Below are positions 8,094-15,553 of a stretch of DNA of 60,289 nucleotides, in pieces. The position numbers and the translations under genes are program-made. How positions within the stretch are numbered: position 1 is the stretch's first letter; each line of letters begins with the position of its first letter. A model generated the notes under the pieces. That model was not told the DNA's origin. It did no database searches and was given only the letters and a program-made list of their open reading frames with translations. Source of the stretch: Acidovorax sp. CCYZU-2555 (GTDB lineage: Bacteria > Pseudomonadota > Gammaproteobacteria > Burkholderiales > Burkholderiaceae_C); the NCBI RefSeq assembly GCF_018413525.1, contig NZ_JAHCDD010000029.1:1-60289 (forward strand). The letters are read 5' to 3'.

Positions 8094-8495
8094 TCATTTG
8101 TTGCGGTCACCATCGCGCACAGATTCAATTACTCCATTATGGATACGAACGATTCCAAAGAATGCACCGGGCCCTCGGTTGTATGTCCATTCATCCATGG
8201 GGACGCACTGATTCGCAAGAATCGCGCTAGGGCTACCCGCACGATAGGGCGTCACAACCCAGCCTAGCTGCAGCATCGAAACGCAGACGCCTTGACGATA
8301 AATCGGTTCTCCGCACTTCTGAAGCAACGACACAGGCGAATCTCCCTTGCTCACGAGCGACCCGTTGCAGGCCATGGACTGGGAAGCCTCTACAGTTGGA
8401 GCGAGGATGGCTACCGAAGCCGCCGCCAACCATGAGGCCCAGCGGCGAGGACGCAGTGCCAACGACGGGCTGATGGAGCTTTCTGTGTTGAACAT
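8094..8495 (-). CDS. DUF2845-type secreted protein
   Basis: 133 residues from ATG 8495, with CAGGA about 8 nt upstream. The N-terminus (RPRRWASWLAAASVAILA, then VEAS) is a signal peptide with a long polar lead. The mature part has CNGSLVSKGDSPVSLLQKCG, EPIYRQ, a second Cys pair, and DEWTYNRGPGAFFGIVRIHNG, the pattern of DUF2845 proteins (small beta-rich, exported, function unknown, often with a regulatory-sounding GD.. motif and a CGEP turn). It stands alone. An upstream start at 8537 would add 14 residues without a ribosome site. Confidence 0.72.
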   Translation of the reverse strand: MFNTESSISPSLALRPRRWASWLAAASVAILAPTVEASQSMACNGSLVSKGDSPVSLLQKCGEPIYRQGVCVSMLQLGWVVTPYRAGSPSAILANQCVPMDEWTYNRGPGAFFGIVRIHNGVIESVRDGDRNK

Positions 8496-8779
8496 TGAGA
8501 AATCCTGTGCTTTGTACCGCTCCCAGCCGGAGCGCAATGGTCGGTTGTTCTAGGCGCACGTGAATGTCGGCTGGTAGCCGAGAGCGTGAATAGAGTACCG
8601 AGCCGAAAGCAGCCGCTGAGACAATGCGGCGGGTTGGGCTTTGTCCGCCTTCGATGATTTCCACGATCCTTTGCGTTCAGCTAAAACCGAAAACTCCGAT
8701 TGTTGTCGGATTTTGCTCAAGTGCGACGGTGTACCCTCAAGCAATGTCCCTTCACATACAACAATGCAACCCTGGGCCG

Positions 8780-9033
8780 TCAGCGAGCACGGCGAACAGC
8801 CCGATGGACATTCTGTTTCTTTAGCGGCTCCTGGCGCTCACGAGGACGCTGGGGGCGGAAAAGGGTGAAACCACTTGATGCTCGGTGTGAGGTGGTTTTT
8901 GCTTTGTTGGGCAGCCATGCTTGGAGCACGGCTTCATCGTCGCGGTGATCATCTACATTCAATGATTGAACTGCGAATAACGTCGCAGGCGTCAAATGCA
9001 TCGTCTATCGTTGCGGGTCTGACCTTGACGTTC
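8780..9033 (-). pseudogene. Decayed GNAT acetyltransferase gene, frameshifted and interrupted by a two-hairpin element
   Basis: From ATG 9033 the frame reads MNVKVRPATIDDAFDACDVI then RSSIIECR and stops at once. A shift to the neighbouring minus frame continues the same domain: VDDHRDDEAVLQAWLPNK. GNAT relatives normally continue TPENV after AWLxNK. Here 81 bp (about 27 codons) intervene, exactly the two-hairpin element copy 2, and then KKQNVHRAV resumes in the same frame before a stop at 8780. So the gene appears dead by a small deletion near 8958 and by insertion of the element. A weak echo of the GNAT C-terminus (LGYQPTFTCA, near 8550-8580) may extend the relic. Recognition is from short motifs, so certainty is moderate. 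Confidence 0.6.
8826..8906 (+). ncRNA. Two-hairpin structured element, copy 2 (inside the GNAT relic)
   Basis: Same design as copy 1: GGCTCCTGGCGCTC with loop ACGA and partner GGACGCT (one mismatch), then arms AAACCACTTGATGC and GTGTGAGGTGGTTT (one mismatch), then TTTTTGCTTTGTTGG. It lies antisense within a decayed acetyltransferase gene, between codons for NK and the QNV region. No neighbouring plus-strand gene ends here, so a role as a gene terminator is less obvious than for copy 1. Confidence 0.58.
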
Positions 9034-9081
9034 ATGATGCCCCCCGGATTTTGAATGCCAGCGGTATGCCGCAATTTTCTC

Positions 9082-9534
9082 TCAGAATGCCAATGGCGCA
9101 GCCTGCTGGGCTTCACGACTGCGGTACATCGCTGCGTGTTCGTGCGTGTATTCCTGCAATGGACCAAGCCGGGCATTTGCAACGGAAAATTGCGCTCGAG
9201 GCTTGATGTAGGCAAGCACGAAAAACCTCGTCCTTTGGGCGTCTTGCCGCGCCTCGACCTCGAGCATCACGCGGCGGTACCCATCCGCGTGCGTGATTCG
9301 CTCCAGTTCGTCCATCGCGGCCAAAGAGGCTTCGTCGACTTCGAACACCTGACCTACCACTCGTTCGCCTTCGCCCACAGCATCTACCAGCCAAGGTGAG
9401 AAACGTTCACCGACCAGATACAGCGGATAGCGCTCGACGGTGATGAAATCTCCCGCAATGCGCTTGCCGTTGTTGACCGCGAAGTTGGGAAAGCCTTGCT
9501 TCAGAGTGCCGAAAACGAAGACAAGTGATGACAT
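9082..9534 (-). CDS. Gamma-glutamylcyclotransferase family protein (AIG2/GGCT-like)
   Basis: 150 residues beginning MSSLVFVFGTLKQGFPN, the family glycine-loop motif (Y/F-GTLK.G) at the N-terminus. The mid-region VGEGERVVGQVFEVDEASLA and MDELERITHADGYRR contains the likely catalytic Glu, and R.RFFVLAYIKP is the last core strand. Relatives release 5-oxoproline from gamma-glutamyl or gamma-glutamylamine compounds (the GGACT subgroup acts on gamma-glutamyl-epsilon-lysine). A role feeding the 5-oxoproline operon 4 kb away is possible but only by theme. It is a single gene on the minus strand; the start at 9534 gives the motif at the normal position. Confidence 0.82.
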   Translation of the reverse strand: MSSLVFVFGTLKQGFPNFAVNNGKRIAGDFITVERYPLYLVGERFSPWLVDAVGEGERVVGQVFEVDEASLAAMDELERITHADGYRRVMLEVEARQDAQRTRFFVLAYIKPRAQFSVANARLGPLQEYTHEHAAMYRSREAQQAAPLAF

Positions 9535-9660
9535 GGAGGTTCTATGCAGAGCGGGTTAAAGCCGTGAAGGGTAGCGGAATGTCCTCGGTTGTGCGGATTC
9601 GTCTGCCAGCTGTCCTTGCGAATGACCCCAACTTACGGGCTCGGCGCCACTGATCTTCAC

Positions 9661-9739
9661 TGGCCTGTGGCGCCCATGAGGGTGCTGGGGCAGGGCAGGC
9701 TCATAAAACACTTGATGCGTTGGCATCAGGTGTTTTTTT
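9661..9739 (+). ncRNA. Two-hairpin structured element, copy 3
   Basis: Hairpin 1 (9664-9694): GGCGCCC pairs with GGGTGCT around ATGA, closed by CCTG/CAGG. Hairpin 2 (9706-9735): AAACACTTGATGC pairs perfectly with GCATCAGGTGTTT around GTTG, then a run of seven T. Compared with copy 1 both arms changed while pairing was kept. It sits 84 bp before the GST start. Confidence 0.6.
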
Positions 9740-9822
9740 GCAAGACTGAGATTCGTCCAGAAGCAGGCCCTGTTTCCATTTACATTGAAATCATAAAGAA
9801 CACGAAATTCGAGAGGTCTGGA

Positions 9823-10470
9823 ATGCTCAAAGTGTGGGGTCGACGCAGTTCGTTCAATGTGCAAAAAGTATTGTGGCTTGTTGGTGAATTGGGCCTTGCG
9901 CACGAACACATACCCGCCGGTGGCAGTTTCGGCGTCAAGGACACAGCGGAATTCTTGGCGATGAATCCGCATGGCCGGGTTCCGCTGATCGACGACCATG
10001 GAACCATCGTTTGGGAGTCGCACGCCATCTTGAGATATCTGGCGGCACGCCATGGAACGCCCGATTTCTGGAGTGAAGATCCAGCACTGCAGTCCCAGGC
10101 GGATCGCTGGATGGACTGGTCCCAAACCAGCCTGCAACCGGCCTTCCTGACGGGCGTGTTCTGGGGCTTCTACCGCACTCCGCCAGACTTGCGAAATGGG
10201 GCAGCCATCGAGAAAAACCTGGCGCTGTGCGCTCAGTACTTTCGTCTTCTGGATCAAGTGCTTTCGAATCAACCGTTTCTTGCAGGCGACCGCCTGACTT
10301 TGGCCGATATCCCCGCGGGCACCGCGCTGTATCGTTATTTCGAACTGGAGATAGACAGGCCTTCTCTTCCGAATGTCGAAGCCTGGTACGAACGCCTGCA
10401 GCAGCGCGCTGCCTATCAAGAGCACGTGATGATTCCCTTTGATGAGTTGCGGGGGCGGCTCGATTACTAG
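9823..10470 (+). CDS. Glutathione S-transferase family protein
   Basis: 215 residues from ATG 9823 behind GAGAGG (6-nt spacing). An N-terminal thioredoxin-fold domain (MLKVWGRRSSFNVQKVLWLV, MNPHGRVPLIDD with the cis-Pro, WESHAILRYLA for glutathione binding) is followed by an all-helical C-terminal domain (LAGDRLTLADIPAGTALYRY). The family conjugates glutathione to electrophiles or removes halides; the substrate is unknown. A longer frame to 9589 exists but runs through the structured element and has no ribosome site. The GNAT gene that follows may be co-transcribed. Confidence 0.9.
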   Translation: MLKVWGRRSSFNVQKVLWLVGELGLAHEHIPAGGSFGVKDTAEFLAMNPHGRVPLIDDHGTIVWESHAILRYLAARHGTPDFWSEDPALQSQADRWMDWSQTSLQPAFLTGVFWGFYRTPPDLRNGAAIEKNLALCAQYFRLLDQVLSNQPFLAGDRLTLADIPAGTALYRYFELEIDRPSLPNVEAWYERLQQRAAYQEHVMIPFDELRGRLDY

Positions 10471-10520
10471 TTGCCCATATGAAGACCGCTGTCCAATGTG
10501 GCGAACAGCAGAAAGCATTC

Positions 10521-10997
10521 ATGAAAATCCGCAGATTTCAGGTCGGAGATGAAACCTCGTTGTTTCGCGTCTACTTCTCGGCGGTTCATCTCGTGGCCTC
10601 ACGGGACTACAGCGCGCAGCAGGTTCAAGCCTGGGCTCCGGCAGACCTGGACATGGACCTGTGGGGCGCTCGAATGCGGGAAATTCGCCCCTTTGTCGCA
10701 GAGATGGATGGCGAAGTGGTCGGTTATGCCGACGTACAGCTGGACGGATACATGGACCACTTCTTTGTTTCCGGCACCCATGGGCGCCAAGGCATTGGGC
10801 GAAGGTTGATGCAGCGCATTCATGAAGAAGCCATGTCTTTGGGCCTGACCGAATTGACGTCGGATGTCAGCAAGACCGCGGAGCCCTTTTTCATTCTTCA
10901 TGGTTTTGAGGTGGTCGAGCGGCGTTTCCCGGTTCGGCGCGGCGTGACGCTGCAGAACGCGTTGATGCGCAAGCGCCTTGCACTCGGCGACGGGTGA
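10521..10997 (+). CDS. GNAT family N-acetyltransferase
   Basis: 158 residues from ATG 10521 (MKIRRFQVGDETSLFRVYFS). The GNAT core is clear: FVAEMDGEVVGYADVQLDGY, the acetyl-CoA loop VSGTHGRQGIGRRLMQRIHE (Q/R-x-x-G-x-G/A type) and the C-terminal FFILHGFEVVERR. It resembles the YafP/ElaA-like group that acetylates small molecules or peptides; the substrate is unknown. An upstream ATG at 10479 would add 14 residues and overlaps the expected GST gap, so the internal start is preferred. It lies 50 bp after the GST gene, same strand. Confidence 0.88.
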   Translation: MKIRRFQVGDETSLFRVYFSAVHLVASRDYSAQQVQAWAPADLDMDLWGARMREIRPFVAEMDGEVVGYADVQLDGYMDHFFVSGTHGRQGIGRRLMQRIHEEAMSLGLTELTSDVSKTAEPFFILHGFEVVERRFPVRRGVTLQNALMRKRLALGDG

Positions 10998-11088
10998 ACC
11001 CAAAGCCGCGGCGAGCGGGCGCCTGGCTGACACCGTAATGAAGATCGGCACCTTGCCTTAGAATGTCGGCTTTCCCGAAAGAACCGTC

Positions 11089-11136
11089 ATGGCCACTGCC
11101 ATGAAGGGCTTTCATACTTGCAACCAAATGTGGTGA
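11089..11136 (+). other. Possible 15-codon leader ORF ahead of the GNAT-Rnk gene
   Basis: ATG 11089 to TGA 11136 encodes MATAMKGFHTCNQMW. Its stop lies 2 nt before the start of the next gene, a layout that can give translational coupling. The purine tract GAAAGAA precedes it. No homology is recognised, so it could be chance. Confidence 0.25.
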
Positions 11137-11138
11137 AG

Positions 11139-12050
11139 ATGAGCAAGCCTTTCATTTCGCTGTGTCCGGAGATCACCCGGGCACATGCGCTGAATTTGAT
11201 GGATTGGTTGGATGACGAGAGTGTCGTCCGCTATTTGAGCGATTCGCGCCATGTGTCGCGGTTCATTGAGCAGGTCATCGGGCGGGTGCAGTTGCCCATC
11301 CTGACCCATCTGTTCAACCAGGGCGGCCGGTTTTTCATGGCCTATGACCGGCATGACGTACCCATAGGCTTCGTGCGTCTCGTCAAGACGGGCGCCGACT
11401 GCGAGATCGTCCTGGTCATCGGAGACCGCGACAACTGGGGCCGCAGGCTTGGCGCCAGCGCCATTCGCGAAGGCATGAAGCTCGCCTTCTTCGAAATGCG
11501 GGCCGAGAAGCTCAGGGCCAAGATCCACGCAGACAATGAACGCTCGCTCAAGGCCTTCCTGCGCTGCGGTTTCGTGCTGGAGAGCGAAACGCCCACACTG
11601 AAGTCGTTTTCCATGACTTCGGCGTGCTATCTGCGGTTTCTGCGTGAAAGCGCGGTGGACGACCCCTGCGGTATCTACATCACTGAAATCGACAAGGCCA
11701 GGCTCAGGAGTCTCGTCGCGCTCGAGCCGGACCCGGCTGTGTTCGAGCTGGAGCATGAGATCGAGCGGGCCATCGTTGTCGATGCGCAGCAAGTGGCACG
11801 CGATGTCGTCACGATGAACTCCAGGGCCTTGCTGCATCTGGACGACGAGCCGGTGGAAGTGGCCTTGGTCTACCCGCAGGATGCGGACGGCAGCGCCGGA
11901 AAGCTGTCGGTATGCTCCGGCATAGGCACGGCGATCCTGGGCTACAAGGAAGGCGACTTCATCGACTGGCGCATTCCTGACCGCACCCGCCGTATCCGTA
12001 TCGAGAAAGTGCTGTATCAGCCCGAAGCCGCGGGCGACTTTCACCTATAG
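11139..12050 (+). CDS. Fusion protein: GNAT acetyltransferase plus Rnk/GreA-type C-terminal domain
   Basis: 303 residues. Residues about 1-175 are a GNAT domain (FFMAYDRHDVPIGFVRLVK, GDRDNWGRRLGASAIREGMK, HADNERSLKAFLRCGFVLE). Residues about 180-303 match Rnk, the nucleoside diphosphate kinase regulator, with its helical lead (ARLRSLVALEP...LEHEIERA) and GreA/GreB-like C-terminal domain (VVTMNSRALLHLDD, VALVYPQDADGSAGKLSV, LGYKEGDFIDWRIPD, VLYQPEAAGDFHL). Rnk proteins bind the RNA polymerase secondary channel region like Gre factors. Joining the two suggests an acetyltransferase targeted to transcription or to a nucleotide-metabolism partner, but this is inference. The start could also be TTG 11118. 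Confidence 0.85.
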   Translation: MSKPFISLCPEITRAHALNLMDWLDDESVVRYLSDSRHVSRFIEQVIGRVQLPILTHLFNQGGRFFMAYDRHDVPIGFVRLVKTGADCEIVLVIGDRDNWGRRLGASAIREGMKLAFFEMRAEKLRAKIHADNERSLKAFLRCGFVLESETPTLKSFSMTSACYLRFLRESAVDDPCGIYITEIDKARLRSLVALEPDPAVFELEHEIERAIVVDAQQVARDVVTMNSRALLHLDDEPVEVALVYPQDADGSAGKLSVCSGIGTAILGYKEGDFIDWRIPDRTRRIRIEKVLYQPEAAGDFHL

Positions 12051-12057
12051 AGGTGCC

Positions 12058-12082
12058 AGCCATCCGTCGGGATGGCTTTTTT
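12058..12082 (+). terminator. Intrinsic terminator after the GNAT-Rnk gene
   Basis: AGCCATCC and GGATGGCT pair around GTC, followed by six T. It lies between convergent genes and has U-run geometry for the plus strand. Confidence 0.85.
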
Positions 12083-12084
12083 CG

Positions 12085-12762
12085 TTACGCGTCGTTCGCA
12101 ATCTGCCGCGCATACACGGCGAGCACGATGCGCTCGGAATGCACCAGATAGTCGTTGAGCGCGGCCGAGGCCTCGGTCATCTTGTCGGCTTCGACCATTT
12201 CCATGAGGCGCTGGTTCATGCTCACGTAAGGCGCGTGCAGGAACTCCGGATCGTTGAGCAATCCGAAGGCCAGCCGCAGCTCGACCAGCAGGTGGGAAAA
12301 GAAGCTGTTGAGGCGTTCGCTGTCTGCCATTTCGACCAGCGCCATATGGAAATCCATGTTCGCCGTGCCCACGCCTTGCCAGTCGCCCGCGTCGCGGCAG
12401 GCATGGGCGTTGTCGACCGCCTGGCGCATGCGCTTCTTGGCGGGGTGGTAGGGGTAGGCCTGGGCCAGGGCCTGGCATTCGATCATGCGGCGCACGCGGT
12501 AGATGTCGATGATCGAGGCGATGCTGGGCGTGGCCACGAAGACGCCGCGGTTGGGCGCGTGCTTGAGCAGGCCTTCCTTGGTCAGCGAGCGGAATACTTC
12601 ACGCAGCGTGTTGCGTGAGATGTCCAGGCTTTCGCTCAGCGCTGCTTCGGACAGCTTTTGACCCGGCACGAACTCTCCTTGAACGATCTTTTGCCTGACC
12701 ATGTCGGCCACGCGTTCGTTGAGGCTGGTGGCGGCGACGGAAAGTTCAGGAACGGAGGTCAT
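12085..12762 (-). CDS. GntR family regulator, FCD subfamily
   Basis: 225 residues. N-terminal winged helix (NERVADMVRQKIVQGEFVPG, LSEAALSESLDISRNTLREV, KEGLLKHAPNRGVFV) followed by an all-helical FCD ligand domain (IIDIYRVRRMIECQAL, NMDFHMALVEMADSERLN, HSERIVLAV). It is divergent from the 5-oxoproline operon that starts at 13131 and so is the likely repressor, with 5-oxoproline or a related acid as effector. A dyad TTGTT-C-AACAA lies in the shared region. The ATG at 12762 is chosen because MTSVPELSVAATSLNERV fits the usual N-terminus; a longer in-frame start at 12834 is unlikely. Confidence 0.88.
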   Translation of the reverse strand: MTSVPELSVAATSLNERVADMVRQKIVQGEFVPGQKLSEAALSESLDISRNTLREVFRSLTKEGLLKHAPNRGVFVATPSIASIIDIYRVRRMIECQALAQAYPYHPAKKRMRQAVDNAHACRDAGDWQGVGTANMDFHMALVEMADSERLNSFFSHLLVELRLAFGLLNDPEFLHAPYVSMNQRLMEMVEADKMTEASAALNDYLVHSERIVLAVYARQIANDA

Positions 12763-12975
12763 CAATGGTGCGGGTGATCGTGAAAGGACATGCCATAGCG
12801 CGGTTGCCTGGGCGGCAAGCCATTGTGCCGCCAATCCGCCCGATTGCCCTCGAAGACGACGTGGCTTATGCCGGGGGAATGAGGGTAACTACTGATTTTA
12901 CAGGGGCTCAAATGGCTTGCACAATCCAGTCATTGTTCATTCATTGTCTGATGAGTGCTCAACCTTTCAATTTTA

Positions 12976-12986
12976 TTGTTCAACAA
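12976..12986. promoter_or_regulatory. Candidate GntR operator TTGTT-C-AACAA
   Basis: An 11-bp perfect palindrome in the divergent region between the FCD regulator and the DUF969 operon. FCD regulators commonly bind TTGT-type dyads. Two CATTGT direct repeats lie about 40 bp to the left and may be a second site. Confidence 0.4.
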
Positions 12987-12990
12987 AAAT

Positions 12991-13017
12991 GCAAGGGCTG
13001 GTCAAACCAGCCCTTGC
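12991..13017. promoter_or_regulatory. Perfect hairpin in the leader of the 5-oxoproline operon
   Basis: Arms GCAAGGGCTGGT and ACCAGCCCTTGC around CAA. On the minus strand it is followed by ATTTTTG and so looks like a minus-strand terminator; on the plus strand there is no U-run. It could shield the GntR gene from antisense transcription or fold in the operon leader. Confidence 0.5.
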
Positions 13018-13130
13018 GCCGTTCTTCGTCCCATGGGGCTGAGCGCGGGGCGAGGGGATCGCGTGGCAGTGGCCACCGGCCTGCCTGATGCCCCCGGCCC
13101 GGCGCGTGGGATCCAACGAAAGGTTTTCAA

Positions 13131-13883
13131 ATGATTGCAGACGTCAGTCTCTGGCCCCTGATCGGGGTCGGCGTCATCATCCTGGGCTTCATCCTGCGCT
13201 TCAACCCGATGCTGGTGGTGATCGTCACCGCCATCGCCACGGCTTTTGCCGCGGGCTTCGGGCCGGAGAAGATCCTCGCCACCATAGGCACGGGTTTCAT
13301 CAAGACCCGCAACCTGCCGCTGATCATCCTGCTGCCGCTGGCCGTGATCGGCCTGCTTGAGCGCCATGGCTTGCGCCAGCACGCGCAGAACTGGATCAGC
13401 TCCATCAAGTCGGCCACGGCCGGCCGCCTGCTGGTCGTGTATCTGGCCGCGCGTGAGCTCACGGCCGCCATGGGGCTGACCAGCCTCGGCGGTCACCCGC
13501 AGATGGTGCGTCCGCTGCTGGCCCCCATGGCCGAAGGCGCGGCCGAGACCAAGTACGGCACGCTGCCCCAGCGCATCCGCCACAAGCTGCGCGCCAATGC
13601 GGCGGCAACCGACAACGTGGGCCTGTTCTTCGGCGAAGACATCTTCGTGGCGTTCGGCGCCATCGTGCTGATGGTCACGTTCCTGCGTGAAGCCGGCATC
13701 GAAGTCGAGCCCATCCATGTCGCGCTGTGGGGCATTCCCACGGCCATCTGTGCGTTCCTGATCCACGGCTGGCGCATGTACCGCCTTGACAAGGTGCTCG
13801 ACAAGGAACTCGGAGGCGGCCGTGCCGCGCAAGAAGTCGCCGCTGAACAAGCGGCTGCGGACAAGAGCGTGGAGGCGCGCTGA
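13131..13883 (+). CDS. DUF969 membrane protein (putative 5-oxoproline transport component)
   Basis: 250 residues with several hydrophobic segments (LIGVGVIILGFILRF, VVIVTAIATAFAAGF, LPLIILLPLAVIGLL, FVAFGAIVLMVTFL) and a polar C-terminal tail. It has the DUF969 pattern (LTAAMGLTSLGGHPQMVRPL, NAAATDNVGLFFGEDIFVA). DUF969 and DUF979 proteins are almost always adjacent and next to 5-oxoprolinase or pyroglutamyl peptidase genes; together they are thought to form a permease. The GntR regulator is divergent upstream. The ATG at 13131 follows AAAGG. The next gene starts 2 bp after the stop, so the two are translated together. Confidence 0.85.
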   Translation: MIADVSLWPLIGVGVIILGFILRFNPMLVVIVTAIATAFAAGFGPEKILATIGTGFIKTRNLPLIILLPLAVIGLLERHGLRQHAQNWISSIKSATAGRLLVVYLAARELTAAMGLTSLGGHPQMVRPLLAPMAEGAAETKYGTLPQRIRHKLRANAAATDNVGLFFGEDIFVAFGAIVLMVTFLREAGIEVEPIHVALWGIPTAICAFLIHGWRMYRLDKVLDKELGGGRAAQEVAAEQAAADKSVEAR

Positions 13884-13885
13884 TC

Positions 13886-14842
13886 ATGATTCTGTCGATT
13901 CAACATCTTTACTACCTCGTCGGCATCATCCTCGCGATCACCGCGCTGATGACGCTGGCCGACAAGGGCCACACGCGCCGCTATACCAGCGCCGCTTTCT
14001 GGGGCCTGTATTCGCTGGTCTTCCTGATCGGTGAAAAGCTGCCGCCCGAGTGGGTGGGCGTGGGCGTGATCGTCATGGCGCTGATCGCCGGCTTCGGCGG
14101 CGTGGGCGTGGGCAAGCACAAGCCGCGCACCGACGCCGAATACATGGCCAGCGCCAAGCGCCTGGGCAACAAGCTGTTCGCGCCCGCACTGGCGATTCCG
14201 CTGGTGACCGTGATCGGCACCTTGCTGCTGCACAACATCAAGATCGGTGATGCGCTGCTGCTCGATCCCAAGAACACCACGCTGGTGAGCCTGGGCCTGG
14301 GCTGTATCGTGGCCTTGGGCCTGGCCTGCTACATGACACGCGAGACGCCGGTGCAGGGCATGCGAGAATCGCGCCGGCTCACCGACGCACTCGGCTGGGC
14401 CGTGGTGCTGCCGCAGCTGCTGGGCATGCTGGGTCTGGTGTTCTCCGACGCCGGCGTGGGCAAGGCCGTGGCCTATGTGACCACAAGCTATATCAACATG
14501 GACATCCGCTTTGTCGCGGTCGCGGTCTACGTGCTGGGCATGGCGCTGTTCACCATCATCATGGGCAATGGCTTTGCGGCGTTCCCGGTGATGACGGGCG
14601 GCGTGGGCGTGCCAATTTTGATCGGCGTGTACGGTGGTGACCCTGCCGTGATGGCGGCCATCGGCATGTTCTCCGGCTACTGCGGAACCTTGCTGACGCC
14701 CATGGCGGCGAACTTCAACATCGTGCCCGCGGCACTGCTGGAGTTGCCGGACAAGAATGCGGTGATCAAGGCGCAGGCGCCGACCGCGCTGGCGCTGCTG
14801 GTGGTCAATATCTTCCTGTTGTATTTCCTGATGTTCCGTTGA
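13886..14842 (+). CDS. DUF979 membrane protein (putative 5-oxoproline transport component)
   Basis: 318 residues, about eight to nine membrane segments (YYLVGIILAITALMTL, VGVIVMALIAGFGGVGVG, ALAIPLVTVIGTLLL, LVSLGLGCIVALGLA, ALALLVVNIFLLYFL). Conserved polar and glycine-rich motifs GNGFAAFPVMTGGVGVPILI and FSGYCGTLLTPMAANFN are typical of secondary transporter families. It is the constant partner of DUF969. The tight spacing to the gene before and the pyroglutamyl peptidase gene 16 bp after show one operon. Uptake of 5-oxoproline or pyroglutamyl peptides is inferred from context only. Confidence 0.85.
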   Translation: MILSIQHLYYLVGIILAITALMTLADKGHTRRYTSAAFWGLYSLVFLIGEKLPPEWVGVGVIVMALIAGFGGVGVGKHKPRTDAEYMASAKRLGNKLFAPALAIPLVTVIGTLLLHNIKIGDALLLDPKNTTLVSLGLGCIVALGLACYMTRETPVQGMRESRRLTDALGWAVVLPQLLGMLGLVFSDAGVGKAVAYVTTSYINMDIRFVAVAVYVLGMALFTIIMGNGFAAFPVMTGGVGVPILIGVYGGDPAVMAAIGMFSGYCGTLLTPMAANFNIVPAALLELPDKNAVIKAQAPTALALLVVNIFLLYFLMFR

Positions 14843-14858
14843 ATGGGAGAGGCAAATC

Positions 14859-15527
14859 ATGAGTGAAGCGGTGAACATCCTGGTCATGGGCTTCGAGCCT
14901 TTCGAGCAGGACACGATCAACCCGGCCTGGGAAGTCGCGCGCGCGCTCGAAGGCTGGAGTTTCGAGAGCGAAGGCCGCACGGCACGCGTGCACGGCCTGC
15001 AGCTGCCCTGCGTCTTCGGGGCGTCCATCGCGGCGTTGAAGCAAGCCATGGCGCAGCACCAGCCGCAGCTCGTGGTCTGCCTGGGTCTGGCCGGCACGCG
15101 CAACGAGATCACGCCCGAGCGCGTGGCGATCAATATCGACGACGCGCGCATTCGCGACCATGCGCAGGCCCAGCCCATCGACGTGCCTGTCGTCGAGGGT
15201 GGCCCGGTCGCCTACTGGTCGACCTTGCCGATCAAGGCCATCGTGCGCGACCTGCGTGCGGCAGGCGTTCCGGCATCGGTCTCGAACACCGCGGGCACTT
15301 TTGTCTGCAATCATATTTTCTATGCGCTGATGCATGCGCTGGCGGCCGAGGGCAACCGCGCGCGCGGTGGCTTCGTGCATCTGCCCCTGCTGCCCGAACA
15401 GTCGGCGCGCCTGCCGGGCACGTCCAGCATGGCGCTGTCCACCCAGGTCGAAGGTATTCAGCAGCTGCTGCGCACCGCGCTGACGGTGAAGGCCGATGTG
15501 GTGGAGACCGGCGGCAAGCTGCATTGA
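14859..15527 (+). CDS. pcp: Pyroglutamyl-peptidase I
   Basis: 222 residues of the C15 cysteine peptidase family, which removes N-terminal pyroglutamate from peptides in the cytoplasm. MGFEPFEQDTINPAWEVARAL is the N-terminal loop, CLGLAGTRNEITPERVAINI holds the catalytic Glu region, VSNTAGTFVCNHIFYALMH the nucleophile Cys150, and GFVHLPLLPEQ the catalytic His. It is slightly longer than the bacterial norm (about 215). In this operon it would release 5-oxoproline from imported or turned-over peptides, which the PxpABC proteins then open to glutamate. GGAGAGG lies before the ATG. Confidence 0.95.
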   Translation: MSEAVNILVMGFEPFEQDTINPAWEVARALEGWSFESEGRTARVHGLQLPCVFGASIAALKQAMAQHQPQLVVCLGLAGTRNEITPERVAINIDDARIRDHAQAQPIDVPVVEGGPVAYWSTLPIKAIVRDLRAAGVPASVSNTAGTFVCNHIFYALMHALAAEGNRARGGFVHLPLLPEQSARLPGTSSMALSTQVEGIQQLLRTALTVKADVVETGGKLH

Positions 15528-15553
15528 ACGACATTCAATAAAGGAAAAGCACG

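Noticed and set aside
8010..8267. Small plus-strand gene near the DUF2845 protein
   Set aside because: It overlaps DUF2845 in antisense and has no ribosome site or homology.
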